Source: Streptomyces coffeae
GTDB taxonomy: Bacteria; Actinomycetota; Actinomycetes; Streptomycetales; Streptomycetaceae
NCBI RefSeq assembly: GCF_016741875.1
Contig: NZ_JAERRF010000014.1
Coordinates: 143,683-207,682 of the forward strand
Length of the DNA stretch: 64,000 nucleotides
Reading direction: 5' to 3'
Within the stretch, counting starts at the first letter, position 1; every line of letters begins with the position of its first letter. Shown one piece after another: positions 33,704 to 41,670 of this stretch. The notes under the pieces were generated by a model. The model saw only the letters and a list, made by a program, of their open reading frames with translations. It did not search any database and was not told where the DNA came from. Position numbers and translations under genes: made by a program.

Positions 33704-34297
33704 ATGCGCAACAAGATCCGCGCTGCTGTCATCGGCATCGGTCTCACGGCGGTCTCCGTCCTCGCGACCGGCGGCAGCGCTTCCAGCCACGGGTACACCG
33801 ACTCACCCATCAGCCGCCAGAAGCTGTGTGCCAACGGCACCGTCACCGGGTGCGGTGCCATTCAGTACGAGCCGCAGAGCGTCGAGGGGCCGAAGGGGTT
33901 CCCGGCGGGCGGGCCGGCGGATGGGCTGATCTGCGCGGGCGGTAACAGCCAGTTCGCAGAGCTCGACGATCCGCGGGGCGGCAACTGGCCCGCGACCAAG
34001 GTCAACGCGGGGCAGAGCTACACGTTCAACTGGCGCTTCACCGCCTCGCACGCGACCACCGACTTCCGGTACTACATCACCAGGAACGGATGGAATCCCG
34101 GCCAGAAGCTGACCCGCGCGAGCCTGGAGCCGCAGCCGTTCCTGACCGTGCCGTACCACGGTCAGCGGCCGCCGTCCTCGCTCTCGCACGCGGGCACGCT
34201 GCCGAGCGGGAAGAGCGGCAAGCATCTGATTCTCGCCGTGTGGACGATCGCGGACACCGGGAACGCCTTCTACGCCTGCTCGGACGTGTCGTTCTGA
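33704..34297 (+). CDS. AA10 lytic polysaccharide monooxygenase (chitin-binding protein type)
   Basis: This is a 197-residue secreted copper monooxygenase. Signal peptide cleavage after SASS would expose His29 as residue 1 of the mature enzyme (HGYTDSPISRQKLC), giving the copper histidine brace with His116 (FTASHATTDF). It has a single AA10 domain with no carbohydrate-binding module. It oxidatively cleaves chitin or cellulose. ATG 33704 follows AGGAGCG; an upstream in-frame ATG at 33614 would read through the promoter boxes. Its 3' end overlaps the opposing XRE gene by 28 nt. Confidence 0.92.
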   Translation: MRNKIRAAVIGIGLTAVSVLATGGSASSHGYTDSPISRQKLCANGTVTGCGAIQYEPQSVEGPKGFPAGGPADGLICAGGNSQFAELDDPRGGNWPATKVNAGQSYTFNWRFTASHATTDFRYYITRNGWNPGQKLTRASLEPQPFLTVPYHGQRPPSSLSHAGTLPSGKSGKHLILAVWTIADTGNAFYACSDVSF

Positions 34298-35253
34298 CCG
34301 TTCCGAGCGAGGCCGGATCCTCGGGTGCGGTGCCGTCCGGGCGGCACCGCACCGCCGTTGATCAGGCCGTTGATCAGGGCCATGGTCGCCTCCGCCGACA
34401 GCGCGCTGTCCACGATCCGGCCGAAGGCATCGGCGAACACATGGACGTCATCGGCGCCTTCGACATACGTCGGACCGCACACGTTCTCCTGGGTGACCAC
34501 ATCCGGCAGCGGACCGCGGAAGCCCACCAGGGTGAACGCACCGGAGTCGCCGGGGTTGGGGGCGGCGTCGATCGGCATCACCTGGAGCGTCACCGTCGGC
34601 CACTCGGCCACCTCCAGCAGCCGCCGCAGTTGGGCGGTCATGAGGGCAGGGCGACCGGTGAAGCGGCGGCGCAGGGTGGCCTCGTGGATGACCGCCCACA
34701 GTTTCAGCGGGGCGCCGGGGCGGGTCAGTACGGCCTGGCGGGCCAGGCGCACTTCGGCGAGGGCGTCGACCTCGGACTCGCTGCGGGACACCGCGTGGCC
34801 CGCGATGGTCTCGCGCGCGTAGTCGGGCGTCTGTAGCAGTCCGGGGAGGACCAGCGGGGCGTAGTCGCGGACGGACTCCGCGTCCGACTCCAGGGCGATG
34901 TAGTCGGCGTAGGCGGGTGCCACGACCCCGCGGTAGGTCTGCCACCAGCCGCGTCTGGCCGCGTCCTTGGCCGCCTGGGTGGCCATGACCTCGAGCGCGG
35001 CCCGGGTGTCGGCGTCGTCGATCGCGTACGCCCGCAGCAGGGTGCCGACCTCCGTGGTGCGGATCGTGGCGTTGGCGTTCTCGATCCGGGAGAGCTTCGG
35101 CGCGGTCCAGAGGCGGGCGTGAGCGGAGGCGTTCTCCGCGGCGTTCAGGGCGTCGGCGGCCGCGTCCAGCGTCATTCCCGCCTCGGTGCGCAGTCTGCGC
35201 AGTGCGGACCCCAAGCGCCTGCGCCGGACCGTGGGCACTGGCTGGTAGGACAT
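34270..35253 (-). CDS. XRE-family regulator with DUF5753-type domain
   Basis: This 327-residue protein has an N-terminal helix-turn-helix (LGSALRRLRTEAGMTLDAAADAL, KLSRIENANATI) and a C-terminal ligand or partner domain (YIALESDAESVRDYAPLVLPGLLQTPDYARETI). The chosen start is ATG 35253 (MSYQPVP). It is divergent from an anti-sigma-like ATPase gene, with no DUF397 gene beside it. The stop lies inside the opposing LPMO gene. Confidence 0.88.
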   Translation of the reverse strand: MSYQPVPTVRRRRLGSALRRLRTEAGMTLDAAADALNAAENASAHARLWTAPKLSRIENANATIRTTEVGTLLRAYAIDDADTRAALEVMATQAAKDAARRGWWQTYRGVVAPAYADYIALESDAESVRDYAPLVLPGLLQTPDYARETIAGHAVSRSESEVDALAEVRLARQAVLTRPGAPLKLWAVIHEATLRRRFTGRPALMTAQLRRLLEVAEWPTVTLQVMPIDAAPNPGDSGAFTLVGFRGPLPDVVTQENVCGPTYVEGADDVHVFADAFGRIVDSALSAEATMALINGLINGGAVPPGRHRTRGSGLARNGQNDTSEQA

Positions 35254-35406
35254 GTCGCCAGTCTGGCGTATCGCCAACTAGCAGCGGACTGACGGCATAT
35301 GCCAGTCTTGCCCCGGTGGCTCGAAACATTGCGAGTAGCACGCGCATGGGACAGGATCGCTCAGGTGAGGCGGCACGCGCCGTGCTTTGGAGGGGCCCCG
35401 GACCAT

Positions 35407-35808
35407 ATGGCTGAAAACTTTCCGCAGCGATACGAACTGCGCCTCCGCGTCCATCCGCAGACCCTCGCCGAGGTACGCCGCGCGGTGGGGGCCCGGCTGC
35501 GGCTGTGGGGCCGTGAAGAGCTGATCACCGCCGCGGCGATGTGCGTCACCGAGCTGCTGTCCAATGTGCACAAGCACGCCGCCTCGCCGGAGTGCGTGCT
35601 GACCCTGGAGGACCACCGGCACGGCATCTGTGCCGCGGTCAGCGACACCGAGTCCGCGCTGCCGGTGGTCAAGGAGCCCGACTTCCTCTCCGAAAGCGGA
35701 CGCGGGATGTTCCTGCTGAGCAAGACGGCCCACGCGTGGGGCACCGACCTCACACCCACCGGCAAGACGGTCTGGTTCACCCTCCATGCCGAAGCGGTGG
35801 AACCCTGA
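35407..35808 (+). CDS. Anti-sigma-factor-like ATP-binding protein (HATPase_c_2)
   Basis: This 133-residue GHKL ATPase has the N box VTELLSNVHKHA, G1 box VSDTESALPVV and G2 box LSESGRGMFLLSKTAHAWG, followed by GKTVWFTLH. ATG 35407 has a GGAGG 11-15 nt upstream; a longer frame from 35299 is possible but less likely. It is divergent from the XRE gene and 60 nt upstream of a small protein with a C-terminal amyloid-like motif. Confidence 0.85.
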   Translation: MAENFPQRYELRLRVHPQTLAEVRRAVGARLRLWGREELITAAAMCVTELLSNVHKHAASPECVLTLEDHRHGICAAVSDTESALPVVKEPDFLSESGRGMFLLSKTAHAWGTDLTPTGKTVWFTLHAEAVEP

Positions 35809-35868
35809 CCCGCGGCGCCGGTAGCGTGGAATCCGCGACCGAGGGGCTCAGCGGCAAGGGGGTGGACC

Positions 35869-36270
35869 ATGGATCCGGTGACGGCGGGTGCGCTGGTCAC
35901 GGCGGTCAACGCGGCCGTGTCAGGGGCCGGGGGCGAGGCCGGACGGCGGGCCCTGGACTCACTGGGCGCACTGGCCCGCAGGGTGCTGCGGCGCGAGGAG
36001 GCCGACCCGGCGGGTGATCCCGCACCGGTGGTCATTCCCCACGACGACGCCGAGCGGCTGCGCGCACTGGCCGAGCTGCTGGCCGAACGGGCCCGCCAGG
36101 AGCCGGACTTCGGGCGCGACCTCGCGGCATGGATGCGCGAGCACGCCGCGGCCACCGGCGAGGGCGAGACGGGGGCGGTGCACAACACGATCTCCGGGGA
36201 CGCCCGGATCACCGGCCCGGTCATCCAGGGCCGGGACTTCCATATGCCGATCAGCTTCGGCGGCTCCTGA
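35869..36270 (+). CDS. Small helical protein with C-terminal RHIM/BASS-like motif
   Basis: This 133-residue protein has an Ala-rich helical N-terminal domain (MDPVTAGALVTAVNAAVSG, then a conserved-looking ALAELLAERARQEPDFGRDL). A short C-terminal segment at residues 104-130 has the pattern HNTISGDARITGPVIQGRDF. It resembles the Asn-x-Ile-Ser-Gly / Gly-x-Val-Ile-Gln-Gly amyloid signalling motifs of actinobacterial NLR-linked proteins (BASS3/RHIM-like). No NLR or effector gene with a matching motif is seen nearby. Function unknown. Confidence 0.75.
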   Translation: MDPVTAGALVTAVNAAVSGAGGEAGRRALDSLGALARRVLRREEADPAGDPAPVVIPHDDAERLRALAELLAERARQEPDFGRDLAAWMREHAAATGEGETGAVHNTISGDARITGPVIQGRDFHMPISFGGS

Positions 36271-36660
36271 CCCCCGGATGGCTGACCTCACCCCCGGACG
36301 AGGGTGCTGCGTCATCCGTCACGCCGCTGACAGCAACCGGACAGCGGCCGGTCCGGGTGGTCGCGGGGTGTGGCGGGGTCGCTGCGCTGCGTACGAGCGA
36401 CCTGGGTGCACCTGTCCGGTTCCCGTAACTTGTTGACAGTTGGACTCCTTGGGGCAGGGGCGGAGTGGCGCACGGTGGCCCGCCATCGTCGTTTGACCAA
36501 CTCTTTACCTTACGCCCCGCGTTGACGTCGTTGCTGTGTGCGAATTAGTGTCGATGCTGATTTCGCAATGCTGCCTCGCGCCTCGCTTTTGGGGCAAACG
36601 AAATACAAGAACCAGGCCGGTATTTGGAAAAGTAAGTTTCTGAAGCCCTCAGGGGAAGTC
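36271..36660. other. Intergenic region upstream of the first LuxR-like regulator
   Basis: No gene is evident in 390 bases. From about 36500 the sequence is AT-rich for this genome (AATACAAGAACCAGG, TTGGAAAAGTAAGTTTCTG). TTGACA at 36433 and TTGACC at 36493 are possible -35 elements, but no convincing -10 follows at standard spacing. An open frame extends from 36538 in phase with the regulator but lacks a ribosome site. Confidence 0.4.
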
Positions 36661-37479
36661 ATGGTTGGTCTTGTCCGAGTATCCGAGCCTTCTTCTGAGA
36701 GTGCGGCAGCTGCTCCGGCCATGGCCCCGGACCATGTGGAGCGCGCCCTTCTCGAGGCGCGCGACCTGATCGAGTCGACGGTCATCCGGCACCGCCGGGA
36801 GCTGGCCCAGGACTCCTGGGCGGGGACGGCGCTGGAGAAGGTGCCGCTCGCGGAGGTCGTCGACACGCTCGTCGGAGGCGCCGAACGGACCGTGTGGGTG
36901 GTCATGCCGGGAGGCGAGGAGCAGACGGATGCCGTCTGCACGGCGCTCGCCCGGTCTGCCGAGGGAGTCCACCGGAGCGTGGATGTCCGCTTGCTGTGCG
37001 GGGAGCGGACCGCGTCCGCGAACGCGATACGCGCGCTGGCGCGCGCCGATCCGCGGTGCGAAGTCCGGGTCGGCGACGCCGGATTGTCCGAGGTGCTGCT
37101 CGTCGACGGCCAGCTGGTCTACCTACGCGGCGGCGGCCGTACGGATCCGGCGCGGGGCGGCGTACGGCAGGCGACGCTGGTCGAGGACCCCGCCACGGTA
37201 CGGGCCCTGGAGCTGATGTTCACGGGGGCCTGGGGGAATGCCATGGCGCTCGCGGAATATCCGCGGCTGGACGGGCGGCTGTGCCGGGATTCGGCCCGGC
37301 GGATTCTGGAATGTCTGCGCACCGGCCACACCGATGAGGTGGCGGCGCGCGAGATGCAGGTGTCCCTGCGCACCTATCGCCGCCATGTCGCGGAGATCAT
37401 GCGGGAGCTGGGGGCCAACTCCCGCTTCCAGGCGGGGGTACGGGCGGTGGAAAGGGGGCTGCTGCCCAGCCGTCACTGA
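36661..37479 (+). CDS. LuxR-like HTH regulator, paralogue 1
   Basis: This 272-residue regulator starts at ATG 36661 after AGGGGAAG. The N-terminal part is helical (HVERALLEARDLIESTVIRHRREL). The middle resembles a phospholipase-D-like or nucleotide-type sensor fold (RTVWVVMPGGEEQTDAV, VDVRLLCGERTASANAIRAL). The C-terminal HTH is ILECLRTGHTDEVAAREMQ, then SLRTYRRHVAEIM, and it ends QAGVRAVERGLL. It shares this layout with 37531-38601 and 47984-48829. I see no TTA codon. Likely a pathway-specific activator. Confidence 0.82.
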   Translation: MVGLVRVSEPSSESAAAAPAMAPDHVERALLEARDLIESTVIRHRRELAQDSWAGTALEKVPLAEVVDTLVGGAERTVWVVMPGGEEQTDAVCTALARSAEGVHRSVDVRLLCGERTASANAIRALARADPRCEVRVGDAGLSEVLLVDGQLVYLRGGGRTDPARGGVRQATLVEDPATVRALELMFTGAWGNAMALAEYPRLDGRLCRDSARRILECLRTGHTDEVAAREMQVSLRTYRRHVAEIMRELGANSRFQAGVRAVERGLLPSRH

Positions 37480-37530
37480 CCGCGCTCGCGACCTTGACCA
37501 GGTCATCGAGCAGGAACTCGGGCAAGAAGT

Positions 37531-38601
37531 GTGGGGGAGATGGACGACCGCGGACGCGATCCGGGGCCGGAGGCCATGCATGCGGGGGATGTGCTGGACC
37601 GGACGCTGCGGGAGGTGCGGGCGCTGATCGAATCCACCGTGGTGGAACACCGCGCCCGGCGCTCCCGGAGCGCACACTTCACCGAGGTGGGAATTGAGGA
37701 TTCCGCCTTTCTGGCCGCCGCCGAGCAGGTGATCACGCAGGCACGGCGGGGAGTGGACGCGGTGTTCCCGGAGGCCACGGCGCAGATGGCACCCGCGCAT
37801 GCGGCGCTGGGCACTCTGCTGACCGACCTCGACGACGCGGTGCGGATACGGGTGCTGCGCGGCAGATCCGGCCCCGGCGGCGGCCCGCCACCGGGGCCCG
37901 CACCGGCGTCCGTACCGCTGCCGGGAGCGGAGCGGACGGCGGGCGGCCCAGCCTCCGGAGCGTCTGGACCACCTGCCTCCGGGTCACCTGTTTCCGGAGC
38001 ACCTGCTTCAGGGCCACCTGTTTCCGGAACAACCGCTTCCGGAGCTGCCCGTTCAGGGGCCGGCGCCTCCGGACCGACCGCCTCCGGATCGACCTTCTCC
38101 GGTCAGCCGCTCTCCGGAAGACCCGGCGGCAGCCGGAGCGTCGGGGACCAGGCCCCCCGCCCGTCCCTCCCCCAGGTGCGTACCGCCACCGTCGCCCTGC
38201 CCACGGCGGTGATCGCCGACGGCCGGACCGCGCTGGTGTGCACCGGGACCGACGAGGGACGTCTGACCTCGGTGGTCCAGGACCCGCTGGTGGTCGGCAC
38301 GCTGCACGGGATGTTCCGCACCATCTGGGCGAGCGCGGTACCCGCCGCCCGCCCCCTCGACTTCGGCAACCGCGCCCGCACCGAGATGGTGCGGCGGGTG
38401 CTGGCCCGGCTGCGGGACGGGGTCACCGACGAGGCCGCGGCCCGCGATCTGGCGATCTCGGTGCGCACGTACCGCCGCTATGTGACCGGGATCCTGGAGC
38501 TGCTGGAGGCCGGTTCCCGCTTCCAGGCGGGCGTCCGCGCCGGTGAACTCGGCATCCTCGGCGACTCCTCGAAGCCGCCGCCCGACACCGCGGGCCGCTG
38601 A
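37531..38601 (+). CDS. LuxR-like HTH regulator, paralogue 2, with Ala/Ser/Gly/Pro repeat linker
   Basis: This 356-residue paralogue has the same helical start (LREVRALIESTVVEHRAR) and C-terminal HTH (LARLRDGVTDEAAARDLA, then SVRTYRRYVTGI). Its middle is replaced or expanded by about 60 residues of degenerate xSG repeats (PASGSPVSGAPASGPPVSG). The central sensor-like region of paralogue 1 is shortened. The start is uncertain: GTG 37531 or ATG 37540, both next to GGGGGAG. It follows paralogue 1 by 51 nt. Confidence 0.75.
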   Translation: MGEMDDRGRDPGPEAMHAGDVLDRTLREVRALIESTVVEHRARRSRSAHFTEVGIEDSAFLAAAEQVITQARRGVDAVFPEATAQMAPAHAALGTLLTDLDDAVRIRVLRGRSGPGGGPPPGPAPASVPLPGAERTAGGPASGASGPPASGSPVSGAPASGPPVSGTTASGAARSGAGASGPTASGSTFSGQPLSGRPGGSRSVGDQAPRPSLPQVRTATVALPTAVIADGRTALVCTGTDEGRLTSVVQDPLVVGTLHGMFRTIWASAVPAARPLDFGNRARTEMVRRVLARLRDGVTDEAAARDLAISVRTYRRYVTGILELLEAGSRFQAGVRAGELGILGDSSKPPPDTAGR

Positions 38602-38626
38602 CATCGGGGGCCATCACCGGCTCGCG

Positions 38627-39043
38627 TCAGAGCGGGCGTTTTTGCTGTTCGATGTACTGGCGGACGGTCGCCAGCGGTGCTCCGCCGCACGATGCGGAGA
38701 AGTACGAGGGCGACCACAGGTGTCCGTGCATGATGGCGCGGTTGATCCGGCCGGTGAACTCCTGCCGTATCCGGCGAGCGGAGACGCCCTTGAGACTGTT
38801 GACCAGCTTCGAGACGGCGACCTTGGGCGGGTAATGCACCAGGAGGTGGACGTGATCGCGTTCGCCGTTGAACTCCTTCAGCTCCGCCTCGAAGTCCTCG
38901 CACACCTTCCGCATGATCTCTTCGCAGCGCGTCAGCATCTCGTCGTCGAACACCCCGCCCCGGTACCTCGTCACAAAGACCAAATGCACATGCATGGCCG
39001 AAACGACGTGCCTGCCCCGCCTGTAATCATTCTGCCCGTCCAT
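38627..39043 (-). CDS. tnpA: IS200/IS605 TnpA transposase (HUH Y1)
   Basis: This 138-residue single-strand DNA transposase has the HUH motif in ERDHVHLLV (His64, His66) and the catalytic tyrosine in VRQYIEQQ (Tyr130). Length and motif spacing are normal for Y1 transposases (about 130-155). It is divergent from tnpB with 21 nt between start codons. It should excise and insert the element as single-stranded DNA. Confidence 0.95.
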   Translation of the reverse strand: MDGQNDYRRGRHVVSAMHVHLVFVTRYRGGVFDDEMLTRCEEIMRKVCEDFEAELKEFNGERDHVHLLVHYPPKVAVSKLVNSLKGVSARRIRQEFTGRINRAIMHGHLWSPSYFSASCGGAPLATVRQYIEQQKRPL

Positions 39044-39064
39044 GAGGCCAATCGTAGTAGGATC

Positions 39065-40315
39065 GTGAGTGTGCAGCTCCGCTACAACTACCGGGCCTAC
39101 CCGGATGCCACCCAGCGCCGTGCGCTGGCGAATGCCTTCGGCTGCGCCCGCGTGGTGTGGAACGACTGCCTGCGCGACCGCAAGGAAGCCCACGCGGCCG
39201 GGCTGCCGTATGTGAAGTCGGCGGAGTTGTCCAGGCTTCGCATCACCCAGGCCAAGCGCACCGCCGAACGGGCCTGGCTCGCGGATGTGTCGGCGGTCGT
39301 CCTGCAACAGTCCCTGCGGGACCTCGACAGCGCCTACAAGAACTTCTTCGACAGCCTCAAGGGCAAGCGGCAGGGCCGGAAGGTCGGGCCGCCCCGGTAC
39401 AAGTCGAAGAAGGACACCCGGCAGTCGATCCGCCTCAACACCAACGCCTTCTCCCTCCAGGAGAATGGCACGGTGTATGTGGCCAAGGTCGGCAACCTCA
39501 AGGTCACATGGTCCCGCCGGCTTCCGGTCGCGCCCACGTCCCTGACCGTCACCAAGGACAGCTGCGGCCGGTACTTCCTCAGCTTCGTCGTGGACACCGG
39601 GCCGGACATCCTCCCCGGCCTGGAGACCGACGCCGGTATCGACCTCGGCCTGTCCGCGTTCGAGGTCCTGTCCGACGGCCGGAAGATCGACAGCCCTCGC
39701 TTCCCGCGCCGGGCGGAGAAGAAGCTCAAGCGTCTTCAGCGGGAGCTGTCCCGTAAGGCCAGGGGATCGAAGAACCGGGCCAAAGCCCGCATCAGGGTCG
39801 CGCGCCAGCACGCCAAGGTGGCGGACCGGCGCCGGGACTGGCACCACAAGGCATCCACACAGATCATGCGCGACAACCAAGCGGTGTACGTGGAAGACCT
39901 CGCGGTGTCCGGCCTCGGCCGCACCCGCCTCGCCAAGTCCGTGCACGATGCGGGATGGTCCGCGTTCGTCGGCATGCTCCAGTACAAGGCGGTCAAGCAC
40001 GGCCGCACCTTCGCCACAGTGGACCGGGCCTTCCCGTCCTCTCAAGTCTGCTCGGCCTGCGGATTCCGGGACGGCCCCAAACCCCTGCACGTCAGGCAAT
40101 GGACGTGCAGCCAGTGCGGCACCGTGCACGACCGCGACCACAACGCAGCCCGCAACGTCCTCTTCGAAGGACGCCGCATCGTCGCCACCGGACGGGTGGA
40201 GACGCTAAACGCCTGTGGAGCGCCGGTAAGACGGGCACACGTGCCCGCACAGCGCGTTGAAGCAGGAAGCCCCCGGAAGGGTCAGACAACCCAGGCCGGA
40301 ATCCCTGGACATTAG
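39065..40315 (+). CDS. tnpB: TnpB RNA-guided endonuclease of IS200/IS605
   Basis: This 416-residue protein starts at GTG 39065 (VSVQLRYNYRAYPDATQR). The N-terminal helix-turn-helix/REC part is followed by a RuvC nuclease with Asp193 (GIDLGLSAFEV), Glu277 (VEDLAVSGL) and Asp358 (DRDHNAARN). A zinc finger of two CxxC pairs (CSACGFRD and CSQCGTVH) is inserted before the last motif. All catalytic residues are present. TnpB cleaves DNA guided by an RNA from the element's right end. An upstream in-frame extension to 38543 is spurious. Confidence 0.95.
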   Translation: MSVQLRYNYRAYPDATQRRALANAFGCARVVWNDCLRDRKEAHAAGLPYVKSAELSRLRITQAKRTAERAWLADVSAVVLQQSLRDLDSAYKNFFDSLKGKRQGRKVGPPRYKSKKDTRQSIRLNTNAFSLQENGTVYVAKVGNLKVTWSRRLPVAPTSLTVTKDSCGRYFLSFVVDTGPDILPGLETDAGIDLGLSAFEVLSDGRKIDSPRFPRRAEKKLKRLQRELSRKARGSKNRAKARIRVARQHAKVADRRRDWHHKASTQIMRDNQAVYVEDLAVSGLGRTRLAKSVHDAGWSAFVGMLQYKAVKHGRTFATVDRAFPSSQVCSACGFRDGPKPLHVRQWTCSQCGTVHDRDHNAARNVLFEGRRIVATGRVETLNACGAPVRRAHVPAQRVEAGSPRKGQTTQAGIPGH

Positions 40316-40320
40316 GCCAG
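40150..40320 (+). ncRNA. Candidate omega-RNA region at the right end of the IS element
   Basis: In IS605-type elements the guide RNA overlaps the 3' part of tnpB and runs off the right end. Here a 7-bp hairpin CGGGCAC-AC-GTGCCCG at 40232-40247 lies in that region. The guide would be the bases just beyond the right end (from about 40316). The boundaries are inferred from the family, not seen directly. Confidence 0.4.
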
Positions 40321-40597
40321 AGAGCACGTCAAGCAGGAGAGCGAAACCGCCGATGCCCACGACCGGGTGGCCGCACTGCACCGGCCCTGGGACGAGGTGC
40401 GCGTGGGCGATCCCCGAGCCACCGCGGCCCAGCACGGCAAGGGCAAGCTGACCGTCCGCGAGCGGCTGGAGCGCGGGCTCGTCGACGATGTCATCGATCC
40501 GGCGCTGACCCGGCAGACCCTCATCGCGGCGCTGGAGATGCTGCGCGCCAAACATGCCCCGCTGCCTGCGCGAAAACATGGAAATCCGCCGACGTGA
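40316..40597 (+). pseudogene. Remnant of acyl-CoA carboxylase beta subunit (PccB/AccB-like) with internal deletion
   Basis: An open frame continues directly from the tnpB stop. Its first part (QHGKGKLTVRERLE) matches the N-terminal region of acyl-CoA carboxylase beta subunits, and the rest (LVDDVIDPALTRQTLIAALE, then KHAPLPARKHGNPP) matches their extreme C-terminus. The roughly 400 residues between, including both CoA and carboxybiotin sites, are missing, and the join near 40460-40475 is in frame. No good start codon or ribosome site is seen. It cannot be an active carboxyltransferase. Confidence 0.8.
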
Positions 40598-40703
40598 CTA
40601 TTTCGTTTTCCCCATCCACATTGTAATCCGCCGCGTACGGGCGATAGGTTGCACGCGGGCGTGCCCGAGAAGGCAACAGCCGGTATTGCAAGGGGATTTG
40701 GGG

Positions 40704-41645
40704 ATGACCGAAGGGGACGGAAGGGGTGCGACCGCCACGGCGGCCGCGGGCGGCGGACCGAGGACCACGGCGCCGCATTCACCCCGACCGGGACGTGCGC
40801 GAAAGAGCGGCCACGCCACCGAAAAGGCGCGGCGCGGGGGCAACGGGCGGCAAAACCACAGGGGTTCACATGGCCGCCCTGTTCCCGCGAAGCGTGGCCG
40901 GGCCATCTTCCACGGAGTGCTTCCGCCGCTGGTATTCGGGCTGCTGCTGCTTCTCGTATGGGACATCGTCACCCGTACCGGAATGGTCGCGGAGTTCTAT
41001 CTGCCCGCCCCGGGCGCGCTGGCGAGCCGTTTCCTCGACGAGGTACAACACGGCCAGCTCCTGGACTACACCAAGGAAACGGTGTGGGAGGCGCTGGCGG
41101 GCGGCGGTCTGGGGATCGCGGTGGCGCTGCCGCTCGGCTATCTCATCGCCCGCAGTGAGCTGGCGGCGGCGGCGCTCCAGCCGTATGTGGCCGCCTCGCA
41201 GGCGGTGCCCGCGGTGGCGCTGGCCCCGCTGTTCGCCCTGTGGCTGGGCTACGGACTGCTGCCCATCGCGGTGCTCTGCGCCCTGCTGGTGTTCTTCCCC
41301 ATCCTGGTCAACACCGTGCTGGGGCTGCGCTCGCTGGACCCGGATGTGATGGGGGCCGCGCGGGTGGACGGGGTGGGGCGGTGGGGGATGCTCTGGTACA
41401 TCGAGCTGCCGCTCGCCCTGCCCAGCATTCTCGCCGGGGTGCGCAACGGCCTCACGCTCTCCATCACCGGCGCGGTCGTCGGTGAGTTCGTGATGGGCGG
41501 TGAGGGCCTGGGGCAGCTGCTGACCATCCAGCGCCAGGAGGCCGACACCGAGGGCCTGTTCGCCACGCTCGTCATGCTCTGCCTGCTCGCCGCCTGCCAG
41601 TACACGGTGGTCCGGCTGGCCGAGAAACTCGTCCAGCGCGACTGA
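40704..41645 (+). CDS. ABC transporter permease of the SsuC/ThiX (NMT1-linked) type
   Basis: This 313-residue protein has a long basic, Gly/Arg-rich cytoplasmic N-terminus (about 80 residues, unusual for the family) and then a six-helix binding-protein-dependent permease domain. The EAA loop is LDPDVMGAARVDGVGRWGML, followed by ELPLALPSILAGVRNGLTLSI. It is paired with an NMT1/ThiY-like binding lipoprotein downstream. No ATPase gene is adjacent, so the transporter is incomplete here. The substrate is probably a pyrimidine (thiamin precursor), sulfonate or similar. Confidence 0.88.
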   Translation: MTEGDGRGATATAAAGGGPRTTAPHSPRPGRARKSGHATEKARRGGNGRQNHRGSHGRPVPAKRGRAIFHGVLPPLVFGLLLLLVWDIVTRTGMVAEFYLPAPGALASRFLDEVQHGQLLDYTKETVWEALAGGGLGIAVALPLGYLIARSELAAAALQPYVAASQAVPAVALAPLFALWLGYGLLPIAVLCALLVFFPILVNTVLGLRSLDPDVMGAARVDGVGRWGMLWYIELPLALPSILAGVRNGLTLSITGAVVGEFVMGGEGLGQLLTIQRQEADTEGLFATLVMLCLLAACQYTVVRLAEKLVQRD

Positions 41646-41670
41646 CATCGTTCACCCAAGAGGAGACGTA

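Larger units (their letters stand above)
38602..40320. mobile_element. IS200/IS605-family insertion sequence with divergent tnpA and tnpB
   Basis: The element carries a minus-strand tnpA and a plus-strand tnpB separated by 21 nt, the IS605-group layout. The left boundary is immediately after the LuxR-like paralogue 2 stop and the right boundary is close to the tnpB stop, where an acyl-CoA carboxylase remnant begins. Exact ends cannot be set without an empty site; this family makes no target duplication and has no terminal inverted repeats. Both genes look intact. Confidence 0.8.

Noticed and set aside
37950..38130. Possible CRISPR array or minisatellite
   Set aside because: The repeated units are short, degenerate, in frame and encode a protein linker; there are no spacers or cas genes. 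I found no CRISPR array anywhere in the window.
38543..39064. Extended tnpB of 590 residues
   Set aside because: The extra 174 residues are antisense to tnpA. TnpB homology begins at VSVQLRYNYRAYP, so GTG 39065 is the start.
40598..40703. TPP riboswitch upstream of the NMT1/ThiX-like permease
   Set aside because: I looked for the conserved CUGAGA and ACCUGA elements and did not find them in this short, AT-richer gap.
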